From Tepidamorphus sp. (GTDB lineage Bacteria; Pseudomonadota; Alphaproteobacteria; Rhizobiales; Tepidamorphaceae), in the NCBI GenBank assembly GCA_028280885.1, contig JANQKY010000089.1:1-64000 (forward strand): 64,000 nt of DNA, written 5' to 3'. Both the position numbers and the translations under genes were made by a program. How positions within the stretch are numbered: the first letter of the stretch is position 1; each line of letters opens with the position of its first letter. Below the pieces are notes generated by a model. That model saw nothing but the letters and a program-made list of their open reading frames with translations. It searched no databases and was not told where the DNA came from. Below are positions 19,022-27,433 of this stretch, piece after piece.

Positions 19022-19963
19022 TTGGTGGTCGCCCGGCCCGAGCTGGAACTAGCCGCTCCAGTCGCAATCGACTTGAGCCGCGAGGCTGCGGGTGTCTCGG
19101 CCCGCATGCCCGACCTTCTGATGCAGGCCCGCTTCGTCGCCAATACCGTCGCCCATGGCATCCATGGCCGGCGCCGGGCCGGCCCCGGCGAGACCTTCTG
19201 GCAGTTCCGCCGCTTCCAGTCCGGCGAGCCGGCGCGCCGCGTCGACTGGCGCCGTTCCGCCCGCGACGATCACCTCTATGTCCGCGAAAAGGAATGGGAG
19301 GCCGCCCACACGGTCTGGATCTGGCTCGACCGCTCGGCCTCGATGTATTTCGGCTCGAATCTCGGCCTTGCCCGCAAGATCGACCGGGCGGTCGTGCTGG
19401 CGCTTGCCATGACCGATCTCCTGATCCGCGGCGGCGAGCGCGTCGGCCTTGTCGGCCTGATGCGCCCGACCGCCCAGCGCCACGCGGTTGAACGCGCCGC
19501 GATGGCGATCGCCCGCGAGCCCCTGACCGACGATATCCTGCCCGACGCCGCTCCCTTCGGCCGCTTCTCCGAGCTGATCGCGATCAGCGACTTCCTCGAA
19601 CCGCTTGAGGCGATCGAGCCGGCGATCACGGCGATTGCCGGCCGCCGCGTGCACGGCCATCTCGCCCAGGTGCTCGATCCCGTCGAGGAGACCTTCCCGT
19701 TTCGCGGCCGCACCGAGTTCCATGACGGCGCGCGCGGCCTGCGCTATGTCGCCGGACGCGCCGAGACCGTGCGCGAGGCCTATCTCAACCGCATGGCCGA
19801 ACGGCGGGTGCGGCTCAAGGCCGTCACCGACCGGATCGGCTGGAGCGGCCTCATCCACCATACCGACCGCCCGGCCCAGGAGCCGGTACTGATGCTGCAC
19901 GGGCGGCTGTCGGGCAATGCCGATATCCGCCCCGCCGGCAAGCCATCGGAGGCCGTCTCATGA
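19022..19963 (+). CDS. DUF58 domain protein
   Basis: 313-residue cytoplasmic VWA-like protein paired with MoxR. The DUF58 signature is RRVDWRRSARDDHLYVREKE (about 74-93), followed by WIWLDRSASM, whose DRSAS resembles a MIDAS metal site. It starts with TTG (or GTG one codon on) after AGAGGA, 6 bases from the moxR stop, and its 3' end overlaps the next gene by four bases. Confidence 0.92.
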   Translation: MVVARPELELAAPVAIDLSREAAGVSARMPDLLMQARFVANTVAHGIHGRRRAGPGETFWQFRRFQSGEPARRVDWRRSARDDHLYVREKEWEAAHTVWIWLDRSASMYFGSNLGLARKIDRAVVLALAMTDLLIRGGERVGLVGLMRPTAQRHAVERAAMAIAREPLTDDILPDAAPFGRFSELIAISDFLEPLEAIEPAITAIAGRRVHGHLAQVLDPVEETFPFRGRTEFHDGARGLRYVAGRAETVREAYLNRMAERRVRLKAVTDRIGWSGLIHHTDRPAQEPVLMLHGRLSGNADIRPAGKPSEAVS

Positions 19964-22800
19964 TCGCCGGCCTGCCGCTCGCCTTCCTCAACCCGTGGAT
20001 CCTGGCCGCGCTGATCGCGCTGCCGGCGATCTGGTGGCTATTGCGCCTGACGCCGCCGCGCCCGACCCGCATCGCCTTTCCGCCGACCCGCATCCTGCTG
20101 GAGATCGACCAGCGCGAGGAGACGAGCGCGACGAGCCCCTGGTGGCTGGTGCTGCTCAGGCTGCTGATCGCGACCCTGGTGATCCTGGCGATGGCCCGGC
20201 CGATCTGGAACCCGCAGGCTGTGACCACGGGCGGCGACGGCCCGGTCCTCGTCGTCGTCGACAATGGCTGGGGGGCGGCGCCCAACTGGCCGCGCATCTT
20301 CCAGACCGCCGACGACGTGCTGGCCGAAGCTGGCCGTGATGGCCGACCGACCCTGTTGGCCGCGACCGCGTCGGACAGGGCAATCGGCGCACCGACAAGC
20401 GCGGACGAGACCCGCAACCGGCTCGCCGGCCTGACGGCCGAACCGCACGAACCCGACCGCATGGCGCTCGGCCCCGCCATTGCCGCAGCCGTCGAGACCC
20501 ATGGCATCGGCGAGATCCTGTGGCTGTCGGACGGCCTTGCCTATGCCGACGGGGAAGCCTTCGCCGCCGCGTTGCGGGACACCGGCGCCGAAACGGTCGA
20601 GGTTGCCGCGCCGGAGACGGGCGACCTGCCGCTGGCGCTCGGCCCGGCGCTGAACGAGACCGGCAACCTCAAGCTAACCGTGCTGCGCGCCGATGCGAAC
20701 GGTGCCGCGTCGGGCGACATCCGCGCCCGCGACCTGAAAAACCGGATCATCACCGAGACGGCGTTTTCCTTCGCGGAGGGTGAGACTTCGGCCGAGGCCG
20801 TCGTCGACCTGCCGGTCGAATTGCGCAACGACATCGCCCGCCTGGAAATCACCGGTGAGGCAACCGCCGGCGCCGTGCAACTGCTCGACGACCGCTGGCG
20901 CCGCCGGGTGATCGGCCTCGTCTCCGGCGAAACGCGCGAGCGCGCCCAGCCGCTGCTCTCGCCGCTCTACTACATCACCCGGGCGCTCGCCCCCTTCGCC
21001 GACCTGCGCGAAAGCCCCGATCCCAACCTGACGGTGGCGATCGACCGGCTGGTCGGCGAACGGGTCTCGGTGATGGTGCTCGCCGATATCGGCACGCTGA
21101 TCGGCGACACGCGGCAGACCCTCGACGACTGGATCGTCGATGGCGGCGTCCTGGTGCGCTTCGCCGGTCCGCGCCTGGCCGGCCCCCGCGATGCCGGCGA
21201 CCAGGAGGATACCCTGGTGCCGGTCGAGCTGCGCTCCGGCGACCGGGCGCTCGGCGGCACGCTGTCGTGGAGCGAGCCGCAGCCGCTTGCCGCCTTCCCC
21301 GATGACAGCCCGTTTGCCGGACTGCCGATCCCCGACGACGTGCGCGTCACCCGTCAGGTGCTCGCCGAGCCGGCGATCGATCTCTACGAGAAGACCTGGG
21401 CAAGCCTTGCCGACGGCACACCGCTGGTAACGGCGGTGCGGCGCGGCAATGGCTGGATCATCCTGTTTCACGTCACCGCCGACGCGGCCTGGTCGAACCT
21501 GCCCCTGAGTGGCGTCTTCGTCGAGATGCTGCGACGGATCGTCGACCTGTCCGGCGCCTCCGGCGGAGATGCTGCAACCGGCGATGCCTCCGCCGACGTC
21601 CTGCGCCCGCTGCGCAACCTCGATGCGACCGGCCTCTTATCCGCCCCGCCGCCATCGGCCGAACCGATCGCCGCGATCGACTTCGCCGAGACCCGCCCCG
21701 GCCCCAGCCATCCGCCGGGCCTCTATGGCGAACCGGAGGCTTTCCGCAGCCTGAACGTGATGGACACCGGAACCCGCTACGCGGCACTTGCCGCCGACGG
21801 GCTTTCGATAACCCCTTATCCGGACGCCGAGCCACGCTCGATCGGGCCGTGGCTCCTGGCCCTTGCCGTGCTGCTGCTGATCGCCGACGGGATCGCCGTG
21901 TTATTGCTGAGCGGGCGTGGCCTGCTTCCGACGGCCCTCAGGCCCAAGGCGAGCGGACTGGTTATTGCGCTTGCCGTTACCGGTGCGCTCGCCGCCGATC
22001 GTCCCGGGATGGCCCAATCCGGACAAGCGAGCCTCGATGCCGACGACCAGCTTGCGCTCGAGGCAACGCTTGCCACCCGGCTCGCCTATGTCCTCACCGG
22101 CAATCCGGATATCGACGAGACGAGCCGCGCAGGGCTTAGCGGCCTGACCGCGGTGCTGACCGACCGCACCGCGCTGGAGCCGGCCGAACCGATCGGCATC
22201 GATATCGACCGCGACGAACTCGCCTTCTTTCCCCTGCTCTACTGGCCGATCGATCCCGACGCCGAGCCGCCTGTCCCCGAAACGCTCGCCAGGATCGACG
22301 CCTATATGAAGCAGGGCGGCACGATCCTGTTCGACACGCGCGACGAACTGGAAGCCCGGCCGGGCGCCGACGGATCGGTCGCCGGCCCCGGCATGCTGCG
22401 CCTGCGCACGCTTTTACGCGGCCTCGACATTCCCGACCTCGAACCGGTGCCCGCCGATCACGTCCTGACCAAGGCGTTCTATCTGCTGCGGGCCTTTCCC
22501 GGCCGCTGGGACGGCGGGCCGCTCTGGGTCGAGGCCGCCCTGCGCGATCCAGACGAGGTCGCCCGGCCGGCCCGCAATGCCGACGGCGTCTCGGCGATCA
22601 TGATCACCTCGAACGACCTCGCCGGCGCCTGGGCGACGGATGGCGACGGCCGATCGCTCTATCCGGTCGCGCCGGGCGGCGACCTGCAGCGCGAAATGGC
22701 CTATCGCTCCGGCGTCAACATCGTCATGTACACGCTGACCGGCAACTACAAGGCCGATCAGGTCCACGTTCCCGCGCTGCTCGAACGGCTGGGGCAATAG
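19960..22800 (+). CDS. BatA-like membrane protein with DUF4159
   Basis: 946 residues. The N-terminus has the aerotolerance-regulator (BatA) pattern with two helices (about 9-27 and 58-78). A periplasmic VWA-like part opens with VLVVVDNGWGAAPNWPRIF. A further pair of hydrophobic segments lies near 630-680. The C-terminal 240 residues are DUF4159 (LAFFPLLYWPIDPDAE, GGTILFDTRDE, FPGRWDGGPLWVE, GVNIVMYTLTGNYKADQVH). Overlaps the DUF58 stop (ATGA). It is probably the membrane partner of the MoxR ATPase; function unproven. Confidence 0.9.
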   Translation: MIAGLPLAFLNPWILAALIALPAIWWLLRLTPPRPTRIAFPPTRILLEIDQREETSATSPWWLVLLRLLIATLVILAMARPIWNPQAVTTGGDGPVLVVVDNGWGAAPNWPRIFQTADDVLAEAGRDGRPTLLAATASDRAIGAPTSADETRNRLAGLTAEPHEPDRMALGPAIAAAVETHGIGEILWLSDGLAYADGEAFAAALRDTGAETVEVAAPETGDLPLALGPALNETGNLKLTVLRADANGAASGDIRARDLKNRIITETAFSFAEGETSAEAVVDLPVELRNDIARLEITGEATAGAVQLLDDRWRRRVIGLVSGETRERAQPLLSPLYYITRALAPFADLRESPDPNLTVAIDRLVGERVSVMVLADIGTLIGDTRQTLDDWIVDGGVLVRFAGPRLAGPRDAGDQEDTLVPVELRSGDRALGGTLSWSEPQPLAAFPDDSPFAGLPIPDDVRVTRQVLAEPAIDLYEKTWASLADGTPLVTAVRRGNGWIILFHVTADAAWSNLPLSGVFVEMLRRIVDLSGASGGDAATGDASADVLRPLRNLDATGLLSAPPPSAEPIAAIDFAETRPGPSHPPGLYGEPEAFRSLNVMDTGTRYAALAADGLSITPYPDAEPRSIGPWLLALAVLLLIADGIAVLLLSGRGLLPTALRPKASGLVIALAVTGALAADRPGMAQSGQASLDADDQLALEATLATRLAYVLTGNPDIDETSRAGLSGLTAVLTDRTALEPAEPIGIDIDRDELAFFPLLYWPIDPDAEPPVPETLARIDAYMKQGGTILFDTRDELEARPGADGSVAGPGMLRLRTLLRGLDIPDLEPVPADHVLTKAFYLLRAFPGRWDGGPLWVEAALRDPDEVARPARNADGVSAIMITSNDLAGAWATDGDGRSLYPVAPGGDLQREMAYRSGVNIVMYTLTGNYKADQVHVPALLERLGQ

Positions 22801-22803
22801 GCG

Positions 22804-24882
22804 ATGGGCCTGAGCATCGACTTCGCCCCCCTGATCGACTGGCGCCTGATCGCGGTGCTGGCGGCCGCCGTGGCGCTCGTCTCGATCATCGGGCTCTTGC
22901 AGCGCATGCCGGGCGCCTGGCTGCGGGCCTTGGCCGCGACCCTGTTCATCCTCGCGCTGCTCGACCCCTCCCTGAAGGACGAGGATCGCGAGCGACTGCC
23001 CGGCGTCGTCGCCGTGGTGGTCGACAGAAGCGCCAGCCAGACACTGGCCGACCGGGCCGCCGAAACCGACCAGGCGCGCGCCGAACTGGAGGCCAGGATC
23101 GGCCGCCTGCCCGATATCGAGCCGCGCTTCATCGAGGTGACGCCATCGGGTGGCGATGGCACGGAACTGTTCGGCGCGCTGGAGCGCGGCCTCGCCGATA
23201 TCCCCTCCGACCGCATCGCCGGCGCCATCCTGATCACCGACGGCCAGGTCCACGACGTGCCCGAACGGGCCGAGCAACTGGGCATCGGCGCGCCGCTGCA
23301 TGTGCTGGTCACCGGCAACGAGGACGAGACCGACCGGCGGCTGGCGATCCAGTCCTCGCCGCGCTTCGGCATCGTCGGCGAGGAACAGCCGGTGACGTTT
23401 CGCGTCGAGGACCTCGGCGCGGCGACCGCGGGCGGCACGGCCCGCGTCACCGTCTCGCGCGACGGCGAACCCGTCGCCGCGATGAACGCCCGTCTCGGCC
23501 GGGACATGACGATCCCCGTCGAGATCACCCATGGCGGGCGCAACATCATCGAGATCGAGGTCGAGGAGCTGCCCGGCGAGTTGACGGCGCTCAACAACCG
23601 CGCGGTGATCACCATTGAGGGCATCCGCGACAATCTGCGGGTGCTGCTCGTCTCCGGCGAGCCGCATGCCGGCGAGCGGACCTGGCGCAACATCCTGAAA
23701 TCGGACGCGGCCGTCGACCTCGTCCATTTCACCATCCTGCGCCCGCCGGAGAAACAGGACGGCACGCCGATCTCGCAGCTCTCGCTGATCGCCTTCCCGA
23801 CCCGCGAACTGTTCTCGGTCAAGATCGACGAGTTCGACCTGATCATCTTCGACCGCTACCAGAGCCGCGGCGTGCTGCCGATCCTCTATTACGACAACAT
23901 CGCCCGCTACGTCGCCGATGGCGGCGCCGTGCTGGTTGCCGCCGGCCCCGAATATGCCGACAACAGCTCGATCTTCCTGACCCCGCTCGCGACCGTGCTG
24001 CCGGCGGCGCCGACCGGCGACGTCATCGAGACGCCCTACAAGGCGGCGATCTCCGATGACGGACGCCGCCATCCGATCACCCGCAATCTCGACGGTCGGT
24101 CTGGCGAGACGGACGGTGACGAGCCGGACTGGAGCCGCTGGTTCCGCCTGATCGACGCTCATATCGAGGGCGGCGCGACGCTGATGACCGGCCCCGACGA
24201 CCGCCCGCTCTTGGTGGTCGGCCGCGAGGGCGAGGGTCGGGTCGCGCAGATGCTGTCGGACCATGCCTGGCTGTGGGCGCGCGGCTATGAGGGCGGCGGC
24301 CCCTATGTGCCGCTGCTGCGCCGGCTCGCCCATTGGCTGATGAAGGAAACCGACCTGGAAGAAGAGGCGCTGATCGCCCAGGCCCAGGGCGACGACCTCG
24401 TCATCGAGCGGCGGACGATGGCGGAGACGACCGGACCGGCCCGTGTCGAACTGCCCTCGGGCACGATTGCCGAAACGGTGCTGGAGGAGATCGAGCCCGG
24501 CCTGTGGCGCGGCCGCATGCCGGTCAGCGAACTCGGCATTCACCGCATCGACCAGGGCGACCTTCGCACGCTCACCAATGTCGGCCCGGACAATCCGCGC
24601 GAATATCTCGATGTCCGATCGACCGAATCCGTGCTCGCCCCGCTTGCCGAGGCGACCGGCGGCGGCGTCTTCCGGGTCGCGGACAACGGCGATGTGTCGG
24701 TGCCGCGCGCCCTGCCGATCCGGTCGGCGACACGCATGCATGGTAGCGACTGGCTCGGGCTCGAAGTCACTGACGCCTCGATCCTGAAGGGCGTACGCGC
24801 CGTGCCGCTGCTCGCCGGCCTCCTCGGCCTCGTCCTGCTGCTCGGTGTTCTGACGGCGGCCTGGTATCGCGAGGGGCGGTAG
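22804..24882 (+). CDS. VWA/glutamine-amidotransferase-like membrane protein
   Basis: 692 residues. Two N-terminal helices (about 12-30 and 38-58) are followed by a VWA-like domain with VVDRSASQ (MIDAS-like DxSxS) and LITDGQVHD, an immunoglobulin-like stretch, then an amidotransferase-like fold (VLLVSGEPHAGERTWRN, YDNIARYVADGGAVLVAAGPE) lacking an obvious catalytic Cys. One C-terminal anchor helix (about 665-685) ends in AWYREGR. It begins 3 bases after the DUF4159 stop and ends the MoxR operon. Confidence 0.88.
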   Translation: MGLSIDFAPLIDWRLIAVLAAAVALVSIIGLLQRMPGAWLRALAATLFILALLDPSLKDEDRERLPGVVAVVVDRSASQTLADRAAETDQARAELEARIGRLPDIEPRFIEVTPSGGDGTELFGALERGLADIPSDRIAGAILITDGQVHDVPERAEQLGIGAPLHVLVTGNEDETDRRLAIQSSPRFGIVGEEQPVTFRVEDLGAATAGGTARVTVSRDGEPVAAMNARLGRDMTIPVEITHGGRNIIEIEVEELPGELTALNNRAVITIEGIRDNLRVLLVSGEPHAGERTWRNILKSDAAVDLVHFTILRPPEKQDGTPISQLSLIAFPTRELFSVKIDEFDLIIFDRYQSRGVLPILYYDNIARYVADGGAVLVAAGPEYADNSSIFLTPLATVLPAAPTGDVIETPYKAAISDDGRRHPITRNLDGRSGETDGDEPDWSRWFRLIDAHIEGGATLMTGPDDRPLLVVGREGEGRVAQMLSDHAWLWARGYEGGGPYVPLLRRLAHWLMKETDLEEEALIAQAQGDDLVIERRTMAETTGPARVELPSGTIAETVLEEIEPGLWRGRMPVSELGIHRIDQGDLRTLTNVGPDNPREYLDVRSTESVLAPLAEATGGGVFRVADNGDVSVPRALPIRSATRMHGSDWLGLEVTDASILKGVRAVPLLAGLLGLVLLLGVLTAAWYREGR

Positions 24883-25039
24883 AGGCCGTTCCGTCCACGG
24901 ACGCCATCGACGACCAGGTCGGGAGGCATCTAAGGGGCGCATTCTCTGTTCGGCTGTCATGCCCGGACGTGTTCCACTGCTGTCCGGTTCAGCGGGGACG
25001 GGCTTTGGTTTTCAGCCCGGCCACTCCCTCGACTGTCGT

Positions 25040-25058
25040 CCCCGGACATGTTCCGGGG
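25040..25058. repeat. Short inverted repeat CCCCGGA-catgt-TCCGGGG
   Basis: A 7-bp perfect inverted repeat with a 5-base loop. A related CCGGACATGTTCCGG occurs near 25369-25383, so it is a small dispersed unit rather than a single-copy terminator. Confidence 0.6.
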
Positions 25059-25106
25059 ACCCATGACCACTGCCGTCAGAATGGACGCAAGCGACGGTGT
25101 TCATGG

Positions 25107-25129
25107 ATTGCCGGGACAAGCCCGGCAAT
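25107..25129. repeat. Inverted repeat ATTGCCGGG-acaag-CCCGGCAAT
   Basis: A 9-bp perfect stem with a 5-base loop, flanked by TCATGG and GACC. The same stem with loop CTCGT recurs at 47289-47311 next to another long palindromic element, so it is a second dispersed repeat family that travels with the first. Confidence 0.7.
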
Positions 25130-25178
25130 GACCTCAGAGTGGGTGAGGACATCTGAGTGTGCGAGGACAGGACACCGC

Positions 25179-25331
25179 CCTCTCCCTCGTCATCCCGGAA
25201 GGCGCGGCAGCGGCTATCCGGGATCGGAGAGCCCGAACGGTTCGGTGCCCCTTCGGCGGTGAAGCTGGCACCGACAGGGGCTCCCCGATCCCGGCTCGGC
25301 CTAAAGGCCGTCCGGGATGACGAGGGAGAGG
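25179..25331. repeat. Long palindromic element, copy A (20-bp perfect arms)
   Basis: The outer arms CCTCTCCCTCGTCATCCCGG and CCGGGATGACGAGGGAGAGG are exact reverse complements, 113 bases apart. Internal parts pair again (ATCCGGGATCGG.. against ..CCCGATCCCGGCT). Copies with the same core occur at 44441-44570, 47213-47253, 51861-51987 and 60288-60330. Confidence 0.85.
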
Positions 25332-25419
25332 CGGAGACCGGAGCGCAACCACACCTCCGACGTGATACCCGGACATGTTCCGGTTCTCGATGAACACAGT
25401 TGCCCGTGGACCTGTCAGA

Positions 25420-25938
25420 TCAGCGCCCCCCAGGCGCCGGGCGGGCCATGCCGCCGGCCTCGGCAAGCGCCCCCTCGGCGAGTTCGCAGGCCAGCAACCG
25501 GGCCGGATCGACCGGGCCGGGCAGTTTCACCTGCCCCGCCGGGATCGGCTTGAAGCCGGCCCGCGCATAGTAGGGCGCATCGCCGACCAGCACGACCAGC
25601 CGATGGCCGCGCCGCTTCGCCTCGTCCAGCGCCGTCAGCATCAGCGCCAGGCCGTAGCCCTGGTTCTTGTGGTCGGGATGCACGACCAGCGGCCCGAGGA
25701 ACAGCGCCGGCGTCCCGCCGATCGTGATCGGCGACAGGCGGACCGCGCCGACCGGATGATCGCCGAGCAGCGCGACATAGCTCAGTTCGGGGATCGGCGC
25801 CGTTCCCTCGCGCAGCCGGTAGGCGGTCTTGGCGAAGCGGCCCGGCCCGAAGGCCTCGTCGAGCAGCGTCTCGACGATATCGCCGTGATGGCACTGTTCG
25901 AGATCGATATGGACAAGTCTGGATGCGGCGACAGTCAT
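25420..25938 (-). CDS. GNAT-family N-acetyltransferase
   Basis: 172 residues with a GNAT fold: acceptor-side ELSYVALLGDHPVGAVRLSPI, the acetyl-CoA motif FLGPLVVHPDHKNQGYGLALM (Q/R-x-x-G-x-G/A as NQGYGLA) and GDAPYYARAGFKPIP. It resembles the YhbS-type acetyltransferases; substrate unknown. The ATG at MTVAASRLVH begins the conserved part; the frame remains open upstream across a gene-free stretch but without similarity. Stands alone. Confidence 0.9.
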   Translation of the reverse strand: MTVAASRLVHIDLEQCHHGDIVETLLDEAFGPGRFAKTAYRLREGTAPIPELSYVALLGDHPVGAVRLSPITIGGTPALFLGPLVVHPDHKNQGYGLALMLTALDEAKRRGHRLVVLVGDAPYYARAGFKPIPAGQVKLPGPVDPARLLACELAEGALAEAGGMARPAPGGR

Positions 25939-26270
25939 GATTCGGAGCTCCCGGGGTATCGGTCGGGCGCTCCGGATCCCGCGATGCGGTTCCGGACGGT
26001 CTGCAGAGGGTCGGGCTCGATCAGGCGGGCACGACGGAGCGGACGGCGGAACGCGGGGAGCGGAGCGCGGCAAGGCGGCGCGCGCGAATGCGCGTGTCGG
26101 CTCGTCGTCGCTGGAAAATCCCCGTCTCCGGATAACGTGGCACCGGATAGCGCTCCTGTCTGTCAAGGCCGCGCTCAATAGCACAGGCGCCCCCGCCGGT
26201 CCAGCGGGGGCGCCTGAAGACTCGCGCCGGGCCTTACCGCCCGGGAAAGACGAAAAGACCGGGGCCGGCC
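25939..26270. other. Gene-free spacer between GNAT gene and bfr
   Basis: I see no gene. It holds the bfr terminator-like hairpin at 26184-26216 and presumably the promoter of the GNAT gene. Confidence 0.6.
26184..26216 (-). terminator. Strong hairpin downstream of bfr
   Basis: Perfect 13-bp stem CAGGCGCCCCCGC/GCGGGGGCGCCTG with a 7-base loop, about 55 bases beyond the bfr stop. There is no clear T-run on the minus strand (TGCTATTGAG follows), so it may be a 3' stabilising hairpin or an attenuating structure rather than a full intrinsic terminator. Confidence 0.6.
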
Positions 26271-26759
26271 TCAGTCGTCGTCCAGGCCACCGATATGCTT
26301 CTGCGAGTAGAGCTGAATGCCGACCTGCTTGACCAGATCGAGCTGCGTCTCGAGGAAATCGATATGCCCTTCCTCGTCCTCCATCAGCCGCTCGAACAGG
26401 TTCATCGAGACCCGGTCGTCGACGCTGTCGCAGTATTTGGCCGCTTCCAGATAGACCGCACGCGCGTCGTATTCGATCGCCAGGTCGACCTCGAGGATCT
26501 CCTGCACGTTCTCGCCGATGCGCAGCGGGTTCAGTTCCTGCAGGTTCGGGAAGCCTTCCAGGAAGATGATCCGCTCGATGATCTTGTCGGCGTGCTCCAT
26601 CTCCTCGATCGATTCTTCCCGCCACTTCTTGGCCAGATCCTTGAAGCCCCAATCGTCCATCAGACGATAGTGCAGCCAGAACTGGTTAACCGCCGTCAGC
26701 TCGTGCTTCAGGCCCTTGTTCAGATATTCGATGACTTTCGCGTCACCCTTCATCGCCAC
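26271..26759 (-). CDS. bfr: Bacterioferritin
   Basis: Haem-containing iron-storage protein, 162 residues, forming a 24-mer. It opens with [25 protein letters not shown] and has the di-iron ligands in this segment (E of LKHEL), [12 protein letters not shown] and [16 protein letters not shown], plus the haem-binding Met in the [11 protein letters not shown] region. A GGAGGAG Shine-Dalgarno precedes the ATG. bfd lies upstream on the same strand; a candidate Irr box is at 26876-26890. Confidence 0.97.
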   Translation of the reverse strand: MAMKGDAKVIEYLNKGLKHELTAVNQFWLHYRLMDDWGFKDLAKKWREESIEEMEHADKIIERIIFLEGFPNLQELNPLRIGENVQEILEVDLAIEYDARAVYLEAAKYCDSVDDRVSMNLFERLMEDEEGHIDFLETQLDLVKQVGIQLYSQKHIGGLDDD

Positions 26760-26875
26760 TCTCCTCCTGCAGTCCGGTCATGCCTCGCACGCGGCAATCG
26801 ACCTGATCGCGCTGCCCAAACCGGTCGCGGCACAGTGTCTCCTGTCCACGTTGGATTCGGAGAGTAGCGGATAAT

Positions 26876-26890
26876 TTAGAATTGTTCTAG
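26876..26890 (-). promoter_or_regulatory. Candidate Irr box (iron control element) upstream of bfr
   Basis: TTAGAATTGTTCTAG is a nearly perfect palindrome (TTAGAA-N3-TTCTAA with one mismatch). This is the pattern of the ICE motif bound by Irr in Rhizobiales. It lies about 117 bases before the bfr ATG in the bfd-bfr gap, where bfr would have its own promoter. Confidence 0.6.
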
Positions 26891-26923
26891 TTGCTTTTCC
26901 GTCCGATGGTCACGTCGTGACCG

Positions 26924-27274
26924 TCACGCCGCGACCGTTTCGCCGGCGCTGATATCATCCCCGGCGAGATAGCCGTTCGTGCCGATACGGATCTCCTTGG
27001 CAATCGGAGCGTTCTGCGCGACCTCACCCCCGGTTTCAGCGCCCTGAGCCTGCGTGAGCGGACACCTGGTGCTGCATTGGGTGGTGCACTGCAAATGCAC
27101 CGACGGCAGCGTATCGTTGACGATTTGGCGGATCGTCCGGGCACAACGCCCGCATTGCGGAGAACAGCCAAGACAGCGATAGACCTGCGCGGCCGTAAGG
27201 GGACAGTCCGGGCCGGGCGCCAGGCAGGCGCGAATCGACTTATCCGACAAGACATTACAGGAACAGACGATCAC
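26924..27274 (-). CDS. bfd: Bacterioferritin-associated ferredoxin, extended
   Basis: [2Fe-2S] protein that reduces bacterioferritin for iron release. The cluster ligands are visible as CSC (residues 4 and 6) and CGRC (41 and 44), within a BFD-type domain of about the first 60 residues. The 116-residue product is far longer than the usual 60-75: the extra part includes a Cys-rich LQCTTQCSTRCPL (63-71) and a polar tail. A longer alternative frame on the same strand is a shadow. It is upstream of bfr, with an Irr-type box overlapping its promoter. Confidence 0.85.
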   Translation of the reverse strand: MIVCSCNVLSDKSIRACLAPGPDCPLTAAQVYRCLGCSPQCGRCARTIRQIVNDTLPSVHLQCTTQCSTRCPLTQAQGAETGGEVAQNAPIAKEIRIGTNGYLAGDDISAGETVAA

Positions 27275-27289
27275 CTGCGACAGCCCTTT

Positions 27290-27304
27290 TTTGAACGATT
27301 CTAA
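27290..27304 (-). promoter_or_regulatory. Candidate Irr box upstream of bfd
   Basis: TTTGAACGATTCTAA fits TTAGAA-N3-TTCTAA with one mismatch. It lies 15 bases before the bfd ATG, where binding would block transcription. Together with the box before bfr it suggests repression of iron storage when iron is scarce. Confidence 0.5.
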
Positions 27305-27305
27305 G

Positions 27306-27323
27306 TAGTTGCGTCAGCAACTA
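27306..27323. promoter_or_regulatory. Palindrome TAGTTGC-gtca-GCAACTA upstream of bfd
   Basis: Perfect 7-bp inverted repeat with a 4-base centre, just upstream of the Irr-type box. It could be an operator for a second regulator. I cannot assign it to a known family. Confidence 0.4.
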
Positions 27324-27433
27324 AATACAGTGGTACTTATCCAGACTTTGAGAGTCAAATTAATTTAAGGCAACCGAAACGGATTTTGAGAAGGTCGGCA
27401 AACCGCGGACAGGGCAGCCGGACAAGGCCGTGA

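Larger units (their letters stand above)
24883..25419. other. Gene-free region filled with palindromic repeats
   Basis: Over 500 bases with no convincing gene on either strand. It contains at least three hairpin-forming repeats (25040-25058, 25107-25129, 25179-25331), listed separately, and a degenerate CCGGACATGTTCCGG copy near 25370. Confidence 0.7.

Noticed and set aside
22414..24960. Long open frame (over 800 codons) on the minus strand opposite the DUF4159 and VWA genes
   Set aside because: Composition is rich in Arg, Asp, Gly and His with no domain, as expected for the shadow of GC-rich genes. The plus-strand proteins have clear domains.
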